64,000 nt of DNA from Escarpia spicata (Eukaryota > Annelida > Polychaeta > Sabellida > Siboglinidae), in the NCBI GenBank assembly GCA_963995525.1, contig OZ023212.1, positions 10,263,229 to 10,327,228 of the forward strand, written 5' to 3'. Positions 1 through 13,756 of the stretch are shown piece after piece; the first letter of the stretch is position 1; every line of letters starts with the position of its first letter. The notes under the pieces are model-generated. The model searched no databases and had not been told where the DNA came from. It saw only the letters and a program-made list of their open reading frames with translations. Both the position numbers and the translations under genes were made by a program.

Positions 1-3000
1 ACATTTCATTTGCAGTTCACTTTTGGAACTTAATGTTATATTTATTTAATTTGGAATATTTCTGTTACAAACATAAATTTGTATATTATACAGTGCAAGT
101 AAATACACATGAAACAGTATAGCCAAGCCTCAATGATGATTGTACTTTCATAGTAATCATGCTTATGCAGTGGCGAAAATGTTTCAATAGCAACTCCCCC
201 CCCCCCCCCCCCCCCCCCGTCTTCCGATATCACCACTCCAGCCAAGCGGCTGAAGTTATAGTTATGGCGGCTAGGTAGCGACAAAATTTAGACTACACTA
301 TTTGGTTCGTCTGCCAGTGGAGGTTTTTGGATCCAACCCTGTATGTGATAGTTTTGTTTGTCTGCATGAGGATTTTGCAGTAATGGGTGTCAACGTTAAA
401 TTGCATATTGTTGTTAGAAATGCATGTGAATTAAAGTAAAGACAATGTAAATTTAAAACATTTTATTGAAACTATTTGATGAGATCATGAATGCAAAATT
501 ATGAAAAGCACAATACAACTACAGGTACAATCATTGCACTTGATGTGTATAATGTAATAATTTTTAGAACACATACACATAAAATGCAAAGCAACAATAG
601 AAACAAAAATTAGGAAGAGGTTGAAAAAATTTCAGGTACATATAACAAAACAAACAGTTACTTTTATCACAATTCTTTGTTACACAAAAACACACACTAG
701 TACATGTGATATCAAATGTTAGTTGTATGTTTACAACTCACAAAATTAGTGACTAAACAATTATGTGTATTTACCAAGCTTTAATATTTAATGCCCATAA
801 AAAATGTAAACTAATGAGAAAAAATTACTTAGGAAGATGGTTAGTTGAACAAATTTAATATGTACATATCAAATTAAAATAACTGTTATGATTTTTTGTA
901 AAAAAAACATCAATAGGATATAAACTTCAAAACTGTTGTAGTTTGTGCAATGCTTGGTTTGTTTACAACTCGCCAAAAATAATGACTAGACTAGACAGGG
1001 TCATCGCCATGTGACTGAGAATTACATGTACAATCGCTACATTTATGCAAGCAACAACACGGAGACAATATAGATATGAAAAAGGCCAAATGGATGACGT
1101 TTGTTTATTATGGGTAACCAGTGTATAGGCCTTTTTGGCACACTGTAATATTTAAATAAAAGAAATGTGGACTCTACAACCCAATGCCAGGCCTGTGACT
1201 GAGCCCATACTAGTCTCCTGAGCATCAGGCTGTTAGAGCCCACATTTCAACATATAAAGCAGCAGTGGTATTCCTAGAACAATTGAAAGGAATGACATGT
1301 AATCACAGCAGAGCTTGTTATGTGTAGTTAATTTTAAAGCCAACATGATTAACTAAGCCAACATGATTAACTAAAAAGTGCCTTTCTGAATATCACGCTA
1401 TCTGCTGCCAAAAACACTAAATCTAAAATTATAATAATCCCAAATGTGGGGGTATTTCGCCACAGGTCACCGAACATGTGACCCCCCCACATAAACAACA
1501 TTTCTCCAGTTTACTCAGCTGTATGAAGAGTACCGGCTACAGACGGTGGATATTTTTGTATGAATAATCTTCGCATATTAATTTCAGTGTGGCTGAATTC
1601 TTCCCACATAAGTCAAGATGGTGTTTTCGATTTAACAGGTCTGCCAGGGAGTAAAGTTTAAAGCGCTTTGAGTAATCCTGAGGACTGGATACTACACCAT
1701 ATCAGAACTAAACTTACTCAAGTGTTGTTTAATTATCATGCAAAATGAAAATTAATGTAAATTATTTGTGAAAATATAAAACAGTGATAAAAATAATCAT
1801 TGAGAAAAATGATACATGGCATGAAAACATAACAGTCTTCGTGATACATAGTTAATTTAAACAAGTAAAATGCTGCTGTCAGTGTATCAACAGATTGTTG
1901 TTGAAAAATGTGAAAAGGTTTTCAATACTATTACTTCATCACAAATTTGTGCCTGGTGTATGTTGCAAGAACTCAACTGGCTGCCACTGACAAGAAACAA
2001 TGAAACCCTACCACTGTAACAATTCTGGATAATTAATGTATTTTTTCATGGACACTGCTAAAAGTTATAGTTGAATTGAATACAAATACCTTGTATTATT
2101 GACTTTTGATAAATGTGTCATCACATATAAAAATATCATACATGTCAGAGCCATCCTAATTGTCACTTTGTCACCGGTATAGGCAGATGCAGACGTACAG
2201 CAAAAAGTCAGGAAGCTTGTATGCAGTACCATCAAAGACAGCGAGACATACAGTGATGTCATCGATATCTAAACCGATGCAGTTCACCGAAGAATGCTCG
2301 ACACTGAACCTGTCTGACAGCATCGAAAGTTGTTGCCATATCTGCAGACCCTGGCACCCACCATTCCATCACCAACTGCAGAGCTAGTCAAGCGTCACCA
2401 CATTCTTATGTTAAGCAACCTGCAGTCAACATTGGTTTCCAGTCAGTCAAGCTAACTGACTGACCTGGAAGCCAGTGTACACCCCATCAGCACTGGAGAA
2501 TCTGTCACGGATTCAACAAGACACAATTGGGATCACTCAGTGGACATTCATATGACAAACTGTTATTACGCAGCATGTTGCATGGCTGTAGAATCTTGTC
2601 CAAGATCCTGGACAAATACAACTGCCCAGTATGCCATATTAACTTGGAGAGCTAGTGGTACTAAACACACTAGTTCAATCTCCTGTAAAAAAAAGCATAT
2701 ATTCAGTAAACAAAAACAGGCATCATAGTAGTGTTGGGAGTAAATAATTATGATGTGTTCATTGTCATAATCGGTATATAATAATGTTTGATGTATGACC
2801 TGCAGCATTTCACAAGAAAAAAGGCAGCAAGAAATGTTCTACTACAGCTGCATCTATACTTGTTGATATCTTAGGAACAGTCAGTGTTTACCAGAGTTGT
2901 TCCGGGGAAGGGTGGCTTGATACAGCATGCAGACATTAGTGGAATATGCAATTTTTCTATGTGTTCATTGTCATTACATGAATTTAAAGTGTTCAATTTC

Positions 3001-4680
3001 ATTACAGTGACGCCTGATCTTAGTCAATATTATAGACTGATTTGAATTCTGCTAATCACTAAAGCATCAGTAAAGCGCATTTCTATTTTTTGTTTTGTTT
3101 TCAGTATACAAATTCATGTCAGTGTCTGCCATGTGTAACTACTATGCATATTCATGTTTGACATTTTAAGCCTGATGTTGAATGGTCAAGGTGAATGTTA
3201 GAAATGACAGAATGAGGTGTTATTGTGATGCTAACAATATATTTTCCTCATCAAGTATTCAAAGGTTCATAATACGTATGTCTACCTTATTCAAGAATGA
3301 CTAATTTATTTTATAAACTTTCAGAGTCATCGCCATATGCTAAATACTGTTTAAAGGTGTATTAATATGTCTGTTTTGATACACCTGTGGGTATAATATA
3401 CAAGTGCAGAAGTCAATCTAGTTTTCTATGCCCAAGATGTTATTATTTAAATGTGTATGAAAACAAATGTGGTATATTTAAATGTGCACATTAAAATTTG
3501 TTGATAACTTATACGTGGTTGATTGTTATAAATTTGAAATTACCTGGATTGATCAAATGCGGGCCTGCCGCAGATTATGTATCGTCCCTGTGTCTGCCTG
3601 GCCCGGGTGACCGCCTCTAGCTCCTCTCATTCTCATTCATGGGTTGCAGTGTTGTCTCTAGCAATATCATAATTCATGTTATATTGTTATGTATTCATAT
3701 ATTGCTTTGGTAAGAATATATACATATATTGGTAAATACATAAGAATAGCCGGCATATGTCAGTTGAAAGGTATCACAGGATACCAATTAATGCATTACA
3801 TACACTATAGCCAGGCATCAAGGACCCCAATGGAGACAAGTGTGTGCATTTTCTTGTGTAATCCTTGTATATGGTGTACTCTAGGTGTTTTTATATTTTA
3901 TGTATTTACACGTTTACATTTTTATATTGAATAAAATCATCACCATAATGCTTGTCATATAAAAATCTAAATTATTTTGCATAAAATACAGTGCAAATCA
4001 ACAATATTCTGCAGTAATAGTATCAAAAATATGAGTCACAAAAAATGTTTTAATAATTACGATCACCAACATTACGGATGCTCCCTGACTAAGTTACTCG
4101 CACGAACAACAGGGGCCTGCTGCCAAAGCAATGTTACTTGTCATTTCGCACCATCACGTCATCTACTCTCAGACTCAATAATTATGTATTGTCGGAATAA
4201 CAGCTTATTAACAACATCCTGCGTAACCAAATACAATACATATGAAATATTAGGTACCAAATATTATGCTCGTTGTCACTCTCTGGCTGATATGGTGACT
4301 GTCTTACTGTCTTAGACTTTTGAGTTAGAACAAAGTCAGCCTCGACAGGCTCGAGTCGAGTGTAAACGTTCGCAAGTTACAATTCTCGTTGAATTAATAC
4401 ACGGCTAAGCGTTCTTGTTGCTAACTGCGATAGTGTAATACGTACCTTCGTACAACCACTTTGGAATTATAATCTTCATCTTGATACGCTAAAGCACGTG
4501 TGTGTTGTTATTGTTTTCGAATGCCTGGGATGCCGATCTCGCGTAAAGCACATGACCGAAGTGGCGCAGTAGGCAGACAGCGCAATTGACTTTCGCCAGC
4601 GATACTCGCTGTAACGACAAATCTTTTTTTGACAATTAAAAAACAAGTACGCATTTTTGTTTATTAAACCGACTGTGTGT
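1..4680. other. AT-rich non-coding stretch
   Basis: No coding region is recognisable on either strand; the short open frames here lack family motifs or splice context. It holds a 23-base C homopolymer at 196-218 and one LINE-type 3'-end repeat at about 1629-1709, described separately. The rest is AT-rich sequence in which I see nothing definite. Confidence 0.6.
1629..1709 (+). repeat. Interspersed repeat, LINE-like 3' end (copy 1 of 3)
   Basis: An about 80-bp block with the order 'aacaggtctgccag', 'taaag..aaagcgctttgag', 'ggactggatac' and a terminal 'atatcagaac'. The same order recurs at 13064-13149 and 46609-46707. The AAAGCGCTTTGAG motif followed by a GCGCTATATAAGAAC-like end resembles the structured 3' ends of CR1/L2-type LINEs. 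The family assignment is inference; the three-fold recurrence is seen directly. Confidence 0.55.
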
Positions 4681-4682
4681 AC

Positions 4683-4978
4683 TTCAAGATAGAAGGACTA
4701 GAGGACATGATCTTGCATTAGCAAAGGAGCAGAGTAGATTGGATATAAGACAGTTTTCATTTTCACAAAGGACTGTAAATGAATGGAACAGATTACCTGC
4801 TGATTGTGTGGGTGCTAGTAGTGTGAATATGTTTAAAAATAAAATCGACACATACCTCAGACGGGCGGGATACACATAGATAAAAGGGTCGGACTCTCGA
4901 TCAGCCAAAGGCTTCCTTGTCCACCTGCTACGTAGAATTAATTCTCTGGGTGGCAATCTTGTTAAATCTTGTTAAATA
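4683..4978 (+). mobile_element. CR1-like LINE, 3' end fragment (copy 1)
   Basis: Translating the plus strand in broken frames gives the end of a CR1-type ORF2: LAKEQSRLDIR, then FSFSQRTVNEWNRLPADCVG, then MFKNKIDTYLRRAGYT before a stop. After it come about 100 bp of 3' UTR and a terminal pair of short direct repeats (ttgttaaatc twice), as is usual for CR1 3' ends. Nearly the same sequence ends the longer copy at 19620-20424, so the boundary is well supported. The copy is severely 5' truncated and non-functional. Confidence 0.8.
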
Positions 4979-5394
4979 TATTCACACATTACACATATGG
5001 ACATAAAAGAACCGGATTGGCGATGGGCAAACGAAGTGATTGAGCACCTTTAATTACAAGGAACTGACGTGTGTTTATTACGATGTGTTGTACACTTATA
5101 ATAATGTTCATTATATTGAGTTTGGAGGGGCGGCATATAGCCCCTCACCTTTGATGTCGTAGATTAGCAGTTTGATGCACTGTGTATATATTGTACTGAT
5201 TGTTTATTTGTGTACAGCAACACTTTCTTGTACACAATTCCTTATATACGGGTACAGTGTATTTTATGGGTATGCATTGATGTGCATACTGATTGGCAAT
5301 AAAATATGCCCCTTACCAACCTTTTATATATGAATCTATCTTCCTTTATTCCAACATCAAACAAGCTGCGGCCACATTAAATCTACATATATCA

Positions 5395-6215
5395 ATACAT
5401 AACAAAAACATAAAGACCGTTGACGTCACACACGCAGCTAACAAGTCTGATTCCGAGGTGAGTTGATTCAAGCAATGGCATTGCAACTAAGCAATTTGTA
5501 GACATATGTATATTGACAGCTATTTTTATAAGTGTAGGAAGCGTATGCATTGTTTATTTAGTCTGCTATCCAATGCCGTCAGCCGAGTAACGTTTCGATT
5601 AAATAGAATTATAACGTCGGCCGACGCGGACGGTTGCAATCGGTGTCAGCTGCCGCTGGGACTGTCACCGAGTCTGTCGAGCCTTTATTACAGTAACTAA
5701 CATTGCCTTAGGCAAGGGTCTTGCCTTTCTAGTTACTAAAACTGCATTGTCCAGTATTTGACATGCAGTGAACGAAAATGCACACTAAAATATCAGTGTA
5801 TGCCACCGTAGCAAGAGGATTAACCTGGTCGTCGATGTAATTTGTTTGCCTAAATCTGAGATTTTGGTATGTGTGTCTAAAAGGATCGTGAAGGTGGGCC
5901 CAAAGTAGAAACTCCGCCTACGCGGAGTTTTTTTTCGATATATTGTCAGGGTCATTAGTGATTAATAAAACACAATTCTAATGAAATAAAGGCATAGAAT
6001 TACATGAAATAATCATATTAACAGGATTACCTAATAATTGCGTACATTACAAAGAGATTAAAATTCTCAAAGAATCCCTTTAATACCATTGAAACCTATA
6101 GGTCTATGCAGTTGTCCCGGGACCCCGCAATATATTTTGGGGCCTCCACAAAACACCTTTTGGATAATTCTTTAGGATCGAAACGATTTTAGACGTAACT
6201 CGATTTATTCAATAT
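5395..6215 (+). repeat. Composite interspersed repeat family, copy A
   Basis: Long blocks of this stretch recur at 20840-21760, and in reversed or rearranged form at 24145-24610 and 29345-29490. Landmarks in order are gaccgttgacgtcacaca, gattccgaggtgag, a block ending in gcattgtccagtatttgac, a 'gtgggcccaaagtagaaact' block, and an end block containing 'tcccgggaccc' and 'acgtaactcga'. In copy B the end block appears as its reverse complement at the left side, so the family has long terminal inverted repeats. No coding capacity is visible. A non-autonomous DNA transposon is the likeliest explanation. Confidence 0.65.
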
Positions 6216-7110
6216 AATATAAATTCTAAATGCACAAAAGTCGTCTTTTATTGTGACATCCCTACTGTAGAAAGGAGTAAGAATTACTATGATACGCTAC
6301 CGGACAAACCACTGCCCAGGGGCCCCACAGTCCTGAATCCGGTGCTGGATAGACATATTAGAGTTAGACAGTTGCAGCCATACATTGTTCGCTCTACATA
6401 GTGTTAGGGGTCATCCATTACACTGCCAGTTGGGCCCACAGTCACACTTCCAGTGGAGCTTATTCACTAATTGACACTGGCTGGACGGTGAGACTATTCA
6501 CACAAATGGCTGTGCCTGTAATTGTCTTTGTCAATTGAGTGAACGTTGAATTGAGCAGAATGGTCAATCTCTAACCAGTGACAGCCGACCAGTGACTATG
6601 AGCAAAGAAAGGCATAAAATAACGCCAAATAAAACAAAGTTACTTGAAAGTTAATTAATATTTTGTCAATTAAATTAAATCAGATTAACCTCTTCCAGCA
6701 AAGTTAATTAATTACATTAAATTAATTCGTGTATATTCAGAAAGTTAATTAAATTAACAATTGAAATTAACCCGTGGCTGATTCCAGCCAGCGCTACGAA
6801 GCGTGACAAAGGTGTGAGGATCTACACGTGCTGTAACCTACTTTATGAATGGCCCTTTATTTTCGTTACCTACAGACCTGTCACGTGTTCTCCAAAAGTG
6901 TCGCGCTTAGACAAGTTTAAATGCGTGGACGTTATTTCAAAACAGGCTTTACCGAAGTTGTAATGTACGAATCTAAGAATTGCAATAACTTAACAACACA
7001 GGAAAACACTAGTAATTGTACAGTAATTGACGACTGCCGCTGGCGGAGTATCACTCCGGCATGACATGATTGAAGGCTAAACACACAGTACGGTCAATAT
7101 AGACTTTCTC
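6216..7110. other. Non-coding stretch
   Basis: No recognisable gene. At 6650-6780 there is a cluster of short 'aattaa(t)' blocks around TTAATTAA-like words, which is simple AT-rich sequence. Nothing else stands out. Confidence 0.5.
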
Positions 7111-7113
7111 ACT

Positions 7114-7282
7114 AGCTCACTCACTCACTCACTCACTCACTCACTCACTCACTCACTCACTCACTCACTCACTCACTCACTCACTCACTCACTCACTCAC
7201 TCACTCACTCACTCACTCACTCACACGGACACACATTCACACGCACGTGCACAAACTCACACACATACACACACCACGCGCG

Positions 7283-7313
<31 letters not shown>

Positions 7314-7400
7314 ATACACTCACACACTGGAGGATGCTCGCATACACTCATTCATTAATTGACTCACTCACTCATTCACTCACTCACTCACTCACCCACT
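7114..7400. repeat. TCAC microsatellite with CA/CG tracts
   Basis: An almost perfect (TCAC)n array runs from about 7114 to 7224. It is followed by interrupted CA dinucleotides, an alternating CG tract at about 7277-7292, more CA repeats and a second short (CTCA)n block at about 7361-7396. Alternating purine-pyrimidine CG/CA runs can adopt Z-DNA. The small open frame here is a by-product of the repeat. Confidence 0.9.
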
Positions 7401-7750
7401 CCAAACATTAATATCACAGACCCATTCAACATAAAAACAATTGGCAAGACGAACGAACTCGAAATGCCGTTTGCAACTACCAATACACACAACTGTTCGT
7501 CCTCAATACCCGCAATGATTCCAACGACCGCCCCAGGGAATTACCAATGCTATCCATAATTAAATGTTCACACCTGTCTGTAAGAAAACACAAATAACTA
7601 TATGTACATAATATTATATACATTCAATGGATGTTCCAGACTTCTGATTAAAAATGAAACAATCAATATAATATTGTATTATTGATAGTAGAGAGGATAT
7701 TCGCAGCTCTTACACAATACTACTTCGCAAAATCTACAATGTGTACTCAT

Positions 7751-8072
7751 GGGCCGGTTTCACGAAGCCATCAAACACGTTCTTAACGGTAAGATGATTG
7801 TCTTATGTCGTGTTCACACAGAAAACCTTAAGAGACTTAACTTTAAACCGGTTCATGACGTACAATTGTTCGCAACGCCGGGCGTCCTTTCTGCAATTGT
7901 TCCAAGCAACGTAATTGTTGAACACGTGAAATAAAGTACCTTTACATACATTTACTTACGCTTTGTGTGAACGCAGCGTTAGTAAATTAAGCGTTTTTTT
8001 AAATAAGTAAACAGCAGCAGTTACGTTAAATTAGCAATTGCGTAACTAAGAACAATTCATGAAACCGGCCCC
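7751..8072. mobile_element. MITE-like element with GGGCCGGTTTCA ends
   Basis: The left end reads GGGCCGGTTTCACGAA and the right end is its near reverse complement (TTCATGAAACCGGCCCC). Together they enclose about 320 bp of non-coding DNA with internal inverted words such as gttcttaacggt and accgttaagaac-like segments. These are the features of a non-autonomous DNA transposon. No clear target-site duplication is visible, so the superfamily is not assigned. Confidence 0.6.
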
Positions 8073-11000
8073 TGGTGTGATCACGTCACCAACCTAGAAT
8101 TGTAGAACAGTCTAACACGAATCTCCACCACCGTGAAACAACTTCGTCTATGTCTGGCAGGGTATGCGATGAACCACGGTGAAAATAGCAAACAGAGTTC
8201 TGTTATAGAAACACGATGAACTCTCGGAGAAGATGTCGCTCTAATATGTATCTGAGAGACAGTATTCGCTACGACAATTAGCCAATAGCAACGACGGATT
8301 CTTTATCCATGTGACATAATCGGTTTTATATCAGCTTTATTATTCAAATGGTTTAATTTAAAACAAACAGCACATACACAGTATACAGCGAAAACCTCAC
8401 GAGAACATCGTGATAAGTTGTAACGAGTAGAGTTTTATATAAATAATCCATACGTAACAGCTTTTCTGAAGAGCATTTAGGTAACGGTACTTTATTTGGC
8501 AGGCTACGATTAATGGCGCACGCTCTACCAACTATTTTTGCAATTTCGTCGAGCGAGTCCACACGAAACGACGCGTCCAGCGACAGACGTAAAATAGTTC
8601 AGTGGTGTACATATTGATTAATCATGACATTACTGTCACAGTGTTACTAAATCATAATATAAGTTTGCCATCACAGAGCACACAACAATGTTAGTCACAG
8701 TCTTATTCTCCGATGCTTCTTAGAGTTCATCCATACTTGTTGTGGTCAGAATTTTGTTTGAGCGGCCATTTTATCACGTTGTTAAAATTTACCAGACGGC
8801 CATTATAACGAACACATCGGATGCCAGTAAAAGTAATCAATGCTCATTGGTTAATAATTTATGTGAAATTTCAGTACTTTGCTTGATATTAGCATCCTCC
8901 ATATCATTCATTTATATAGATTAAAGGATAATTTGTGTGAATATACTGTGCAAAGGTACACTGTAAAGGTATACTGTATAGGTAAATTAATATTGTATAA
9001 AGAAATTGTGTAAATGAACACATGAGCCAATTCTGGTTGTTGGACTTGTGTTTTTGAGTTCTATTATTGTAAATATAAAAAAACGGGTGAAATCAATAAG
9101 TATAATGTGGCGTGGCAATCCACACTCGGTGTTAAGTTGGGAGATGTGATGGGTGCATACATACCAACTCGTTAAGGTAAAAGAGTTTCCCTTATGGGAA
9201 ACCAGTTCCGTATGAGGTTTAAATGGGGGGTGCAGTATGATGTCTCAAGAGAGGTTTTTTGGGAGCCTGCAAATGCAAGTTGATAAAATAATGCACCTCC
9301 AAATCATTGAGTCTGCATCGGTTGTAATCTGTAGTTCCACGTGGACAGCACTTCCACGCCATCATATAAAGCTGTGAATATAATAACATATAAGGTTTGA
9401 AGGTAAGATGTCGAAACAAGCGAGAATGTGGCAGAGCGAGATGTTAAATTCGGGATGGATCCATTCCAGGACATCCATCCTCTTGAACATCTGAAGGGTT
9501 TATCCAGTTTGACCAGCTACACGAACATGGTGGACTGCAGCTATCGGAAGAAACAACAACAACACACGGTTCTTTTCAGAGCCGACCAACACTTTGCAAA
9601 ATATATTGAGACATGTAGAGAGTTTTATTTATAAGTATAAGTTCTCCAAACATTCACAAATTCATCTTTAAAAAAGGCACATTGTCACGTAACACATCAG
9701 TTAGAAATTAACAAACAACTTAACATTATTATGTTTTATCAATAAATACAATATTTTGTCAAACAATATTTCATACAAAGGTTTTCATGATCATTAATAC
9801 TATGTCAGTATTATAATAAAGTACTTTGTATAGCTATTTTTTAATCCACATAAAATTTCTAACATTCTTAATAAGTAAAATATTAACAACAGGGATAATT
9901 TAGAATAAATAAAATAAAATATCGTATGGTTTCACAATAATTATAAAGAACATATTTCCGAAAGGGGGCATCCGTGGCCTAATGCCCACATAAATACGCC
10001 ATTTTAAGATTATAACCGGAATGGATCAGAATGAAATCCCATACCATATTTATGAAGAACTTTATATATTTTTTCATACTGCTGACATTATTGATGTTAA
10101 AAACTGTTGAACCATTCAGTAATTGCATGGCAAGCACACATTTACCTTACTAAATGTTAACTACATTTTTTTATTCTCCTGTCAACGTTTATAATAAAGC
10201 TCGCATATTATTTTCAGGAAAAAAACAATATTTTGTTTGCAAAATAAAATGTTTGTAAAACACAAAAATTATTGTATGTATTGTATCACAGCTATGATGA
10301 ATTGCCTCTGATAAACAATATTAAAATGCACCTGTATTTACACAAACCAATAGTTGTAATAACCCCCCCCCCCCCCCCCAACTGCTGTTAACATTGAATT
10401 TAAGGTCATCTTATTTAATTAAATATCGCGTATTTTATTGACTTTATTTTACAATATTTTTGAAATATGACTTGTGATCTATCCCCACGGCTGAAGGCAA
10501 CCATAAAGTGTCGTCACCTGCCGGAGTTTACGGCGGAACTAATGAATATACGCAAAAACAAGTGTACAATTTGATCGATAAGACAGTAAATTTAATTATT
10601 TGATCACGTGACAAGTGTATATGTGTAGAATAGGTGTTGTAGATATATGATGTGAAGTTTGGTGACTGTAGGTGACCGTTATCATGGTTTTTTCGAGGTG
10701 CGGGCTTAAACTGCAAAAGTACAAAAAATATTCTGTCTATAAATTGCTAGATCACACTGGCAGGCTGTTTATCTTTTGTAATCATTGTTGATACTGTGTG
10801 TAGTATGTACAGTTGATAGAAATCATTATCATGACAGCTTAATATACGCTACTCCGTTGCCAATTCTCAATGATTTGCAATTGCAATATGTTTGGTAGAA
10901 TACTGACATATTTCTTACTTGAGAAATGTGCAAACATCTACAGTTGTGATCACTGTGTCCTTTGTTGTAAGACTGACAATTGTCTTCTTTCTTTGAAGAT

Positions 11001-11490
11001 ATGATGTTGGTTCTGTTCCCTTACTGAAGGCTAGGACTAGTCTCTGTTAACTGTCATAACAAATATCTCAACAGAGTTAGTCTATGATAGTAAAGTGAAA
11101 GCTGAATGAAAGATGATTATCTTCGTTTCTGTATTGGCCTCCTGGATGCTTACAGAAGCTTCTAGGAGAACAGCCAGTCTCAGTTGCAATGAAGTGAGTT
11201 TACTTTGTGCCTAGATACGATACAGTTCACTGGAACGATGTTTTTGTTTTATTTGCGTTTAAAACAATTGTGCTGACATTATAATTATTGTGTGTGTTGG
11301 CAGATGACTCGCCTCTGCCGTCTCTTTGTTCGTTCGAATTCAAAATGAAACATCAAACTTGGTGAACGGACATAAATGAAGGGATTTGATTCCACATTAG
11401 TGCATTTGGCGTTGAGAAGTTTGGTGCACTAGAACATATTAACATATATTGACACACATACTTACCCCAAATATGTAACGTAATATTTCT
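8073..11490. other. AT-rich non-coding stretch
   Basis: No gene is recognised. It holds a 17-base C homopolymer at 10363-10379. A 68-codon open frame at 9428-9634 on the plus strand has no recognisable motif and no splice or Kozak support. The remainder is AT-rich sequence without a visible repeat structure. Confidence 0.5.
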
Positions 11491-11494
11491 AACA

Positions 11495-11735
11495 TCTCGA
11501 TACCAAATTTAGCTACGCAGCCCTCTAATCAATAGATACATACCGATTGTGTTTGAGTAAGGCTGTTATGAAAAGTAAGGGGGTAGTGTTAGTGTGTTGG
11601 TTATTTATGCAAAGGATACTATTAATTATTTTTTTCTTACAAACTAACGTCCTGTTATTTGGAAATGAACTAGGATTGTTGTGAGATAAACAAATAATAG
11701 TCATACGCCACGTATATAAGTAATGCATTCAGGGC
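11495..11735. repeat. Interspersed repeat family X, copy 1
   Basis: The stretch carries, in order, 'ttagctacg-cagccctctaat', 'aagtaagggggta', 'ttatttggaaatgaac' and 'cacgtatataagtaatgc'. The same landmarks in the same order are seen at about 19425-19620 and 20570-20790. No coding potential is evident. The copies flank CR1 fragments at the second and third sites, so family X is probably an older repeat into or beside which CR1 has landed. Confidence 0.5.
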
Positions 11736-11829
11736 GTTTTAACGTACAAAGTGGGGGGCATTGCATTATTCATTTTAGTCTGTTTGGTGTAATTTGCACT
11801 GGGGTATAATAAACAAACTCAAGTAGCAG

Positions 11830-12340
11830 TTGTCATGCATTCGCCAGAGAAGAACGGTGCCCATGGACTACTTGAAACAGTGAACAAAGCTCTGGTTCTG
11901 ACAGGAGATAAAGACATGACGCTGGTTGGCGTAACCACTGACGGCGAGACGGCCAACACCAGCAGACAAGGTGGACTATGGCATCTGCTTGCTGACCAAA
12001 TGCAGGGAGGTTTGGCAACATTCTGGTGTACTGCACACCGAACTGACCTAGCCATTGAGTCGGTCGTCAGCACCGTGCCTAAGTTGGGAATCTGGAAGCC
12101 CAATCTACTGGGACTCGTACGATTCTTCCTGACAACGAGACGGATGAAGATGTCAGCGCAGGCTGGGAATGTCAAACAGTTCCCCCGGCACCACGATGTC
12201 ATGTTTGCCCAGCACGAACTGCAGGCTGGCGGGTGCTGTGCTGAACAACCAACCAGCCTGCATTATGGCGTGGGAACAGATGAAGGCGCCAGAAAGTACC
12301 AGTGACAGAAAGGAGAAATATATCAGAAGAAGTTGCAAAG
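11830..12340 (+). pseudogene. hAT/ZBED-type transposase fragment, frameshifted
   Basis: The reading frame from 11835 encodes GVTTDGETANTSRQGGLW, LLADQMQGG and FWCTAHRTDLAIESVV. This matches the catalytic-core region of hAT-derived ZBED/C17orf113-like transposases (a TTDG-type core followed by W-C-T-A-H-R). At about 12150-12240 the homology jumps to the frame that reads LAGAVLNNQPACI, so the copy carries at least one frameshift. No N-terminal BED finger or C-terminal dimerisation domain lies nearby. At about 12420-12540 a further short stretch (FYEELDGILGHRPSVSP in a shifted frame) resembles a Myb/SANT-like helper ORF; that resemblance is weak. Confidence 0.7.
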
Positions 12341-13063
12341 GAGTGATTTGATCATCAGCGATCTTCTCACTGTGACTAATGCGGCAATCAAGAACCTAAT
12401 GAACAGGAAGAAGGGAGGAAGAAGTCAAAGACCACAATCAAAGGAGTGGCAACGACAGGAAAACCGTCGAGTTTTATGAGGAACTTGACGGCATCCTAGG
12501 TCACCGGCCATCTGTCAGCCCAGTGGTAATGCTAGAATCGCTGTAAACTATGTCAACGTCGATGTCAGATGCCTTTCGAAATCCACACAAATGTTGAGGG
12601 TCTGAGGGGTACGCCTAAATTTCCAACGGTCTAGTTGGAAGTAGGAAGGGTCCCCAGTACACTGAATATGAAACTCTTCTGATGTTTTATTCAGAGCTTC
12701 CTTTGGTTTGTTGCTTTTACTTTTTGATCGAAGTCAGCAATTTTTGGGGTGGGTCCATTATTTTTTACCCCCCAAGCAACCGAATTGTTTTGTTGGTTCT
12801 GGTTAACTTAATTAAAAATTTTGCTGTGTTAGGAGCCTTTATTTTTTGTTCGGAGTCATTTTGGGTGGGTCCATTATTCTTTACCCCGAATCAACTAAAA
12901 TATGTCGTTTTACTACATTTCTCCATTGGACATGGATAGATACAGACCAGTTATATTTCAGTTAGCCATAGAGCTGAGTGAACTGTAGCAACATAGAGTG
13001 AAAGAACTTGCTCAATGTTCGATGCGACAGCAAAGGACTCGAAACCGGGTTCTCTCAATTGAG

Positions 13064-13149
13064 ATTTCATTTAAACAGGTCTGCCAGAGAGAAAGTGTAA
13101 AATGCTTTGAGCAGTCCTAAAGGCTGTATACTGGGCTATATAAGAACTT
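13064..13149 (+). repeat. Interspersed repeat, LINE-like 3' end (copy 2 of 3)
   Basis: Same block order as at 1629-1709 (aacaggtctgccag, a degraded aatgctttgag, and a terminal gggctatataagaac). It sits in otherwise featureless sequence between the hAT fragment and a CR1 tail. Confidence 0.55.
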
Positions 13150-13589
13150 ACCTTTACATTTTACTGATGGTTTCCCTCTTCTCTTTCTACCACTCTCTTC
13201 TCAATTATCAACTAAACATCGTGAAGTGACATAAAACGCAGAGTGGCTTACCTATTTCACACATGTCACCAACCCTTCCAACTGGACAGGTACACCTGTA
13301 GCAGGTTGTAGCAATTACCCTTCTCTCCAAATGCACCTGACGCATGCAAAGGGTGAGTAATCAACTGCGCCACTGTCATTTATAAAGACAATAATTTATT
13401 TCTGTTAAGTTCATTTGCTATGTATTTCAGATTATCTGAACAATGATTGAAACGTGTAATATTTTCTTTACTGATATGTATTTACATTCTGTATCCTATC
13501 CAAACGTTTTGACCAATGTTGTATTTTATGCACCTAAACATGGTATTTATTTTGTATAAAGAAATAAATATTAATATCATTGGAACAGT

Positions 13590-13750
13590 GTAGAATATAT
13601 ATATATAAGAAAGTATTTAATCTCAGAGGATATAAATGAATGGAACACATTATCTGCTGGTTGTGTAAATGCTGGCTGTGTCAACAGGTTTCCATATAAA
13701 ACTGAGAAATATCTCAGAAGGGTAAGTTACACATAGAAATAAAATGTTGG
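13590..13750 (+). mobile_element. Degraded CR1-like 3' end (copy 2)
   Basis: Aligns by eye with the other two CR1 ends: 'agtatttaatctcagaggat', 'aatgaatggaacacattatc', 'ctgctggttgtgtaaatgct' and 'tatctcagaagggta'. Substitutions are much more frequent than in the copy at 4683. It abuts the opposite-strand endonuclease fragment starting at about 13757. Confidence 0.6.
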
Positions 13751-13756
13751 ATTCTC

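Noticed and set aside
7749..7934. 61-codon frame starting at the MITE end
   Set aside because: Lies wholly inside the MITE-like element and has no motif.
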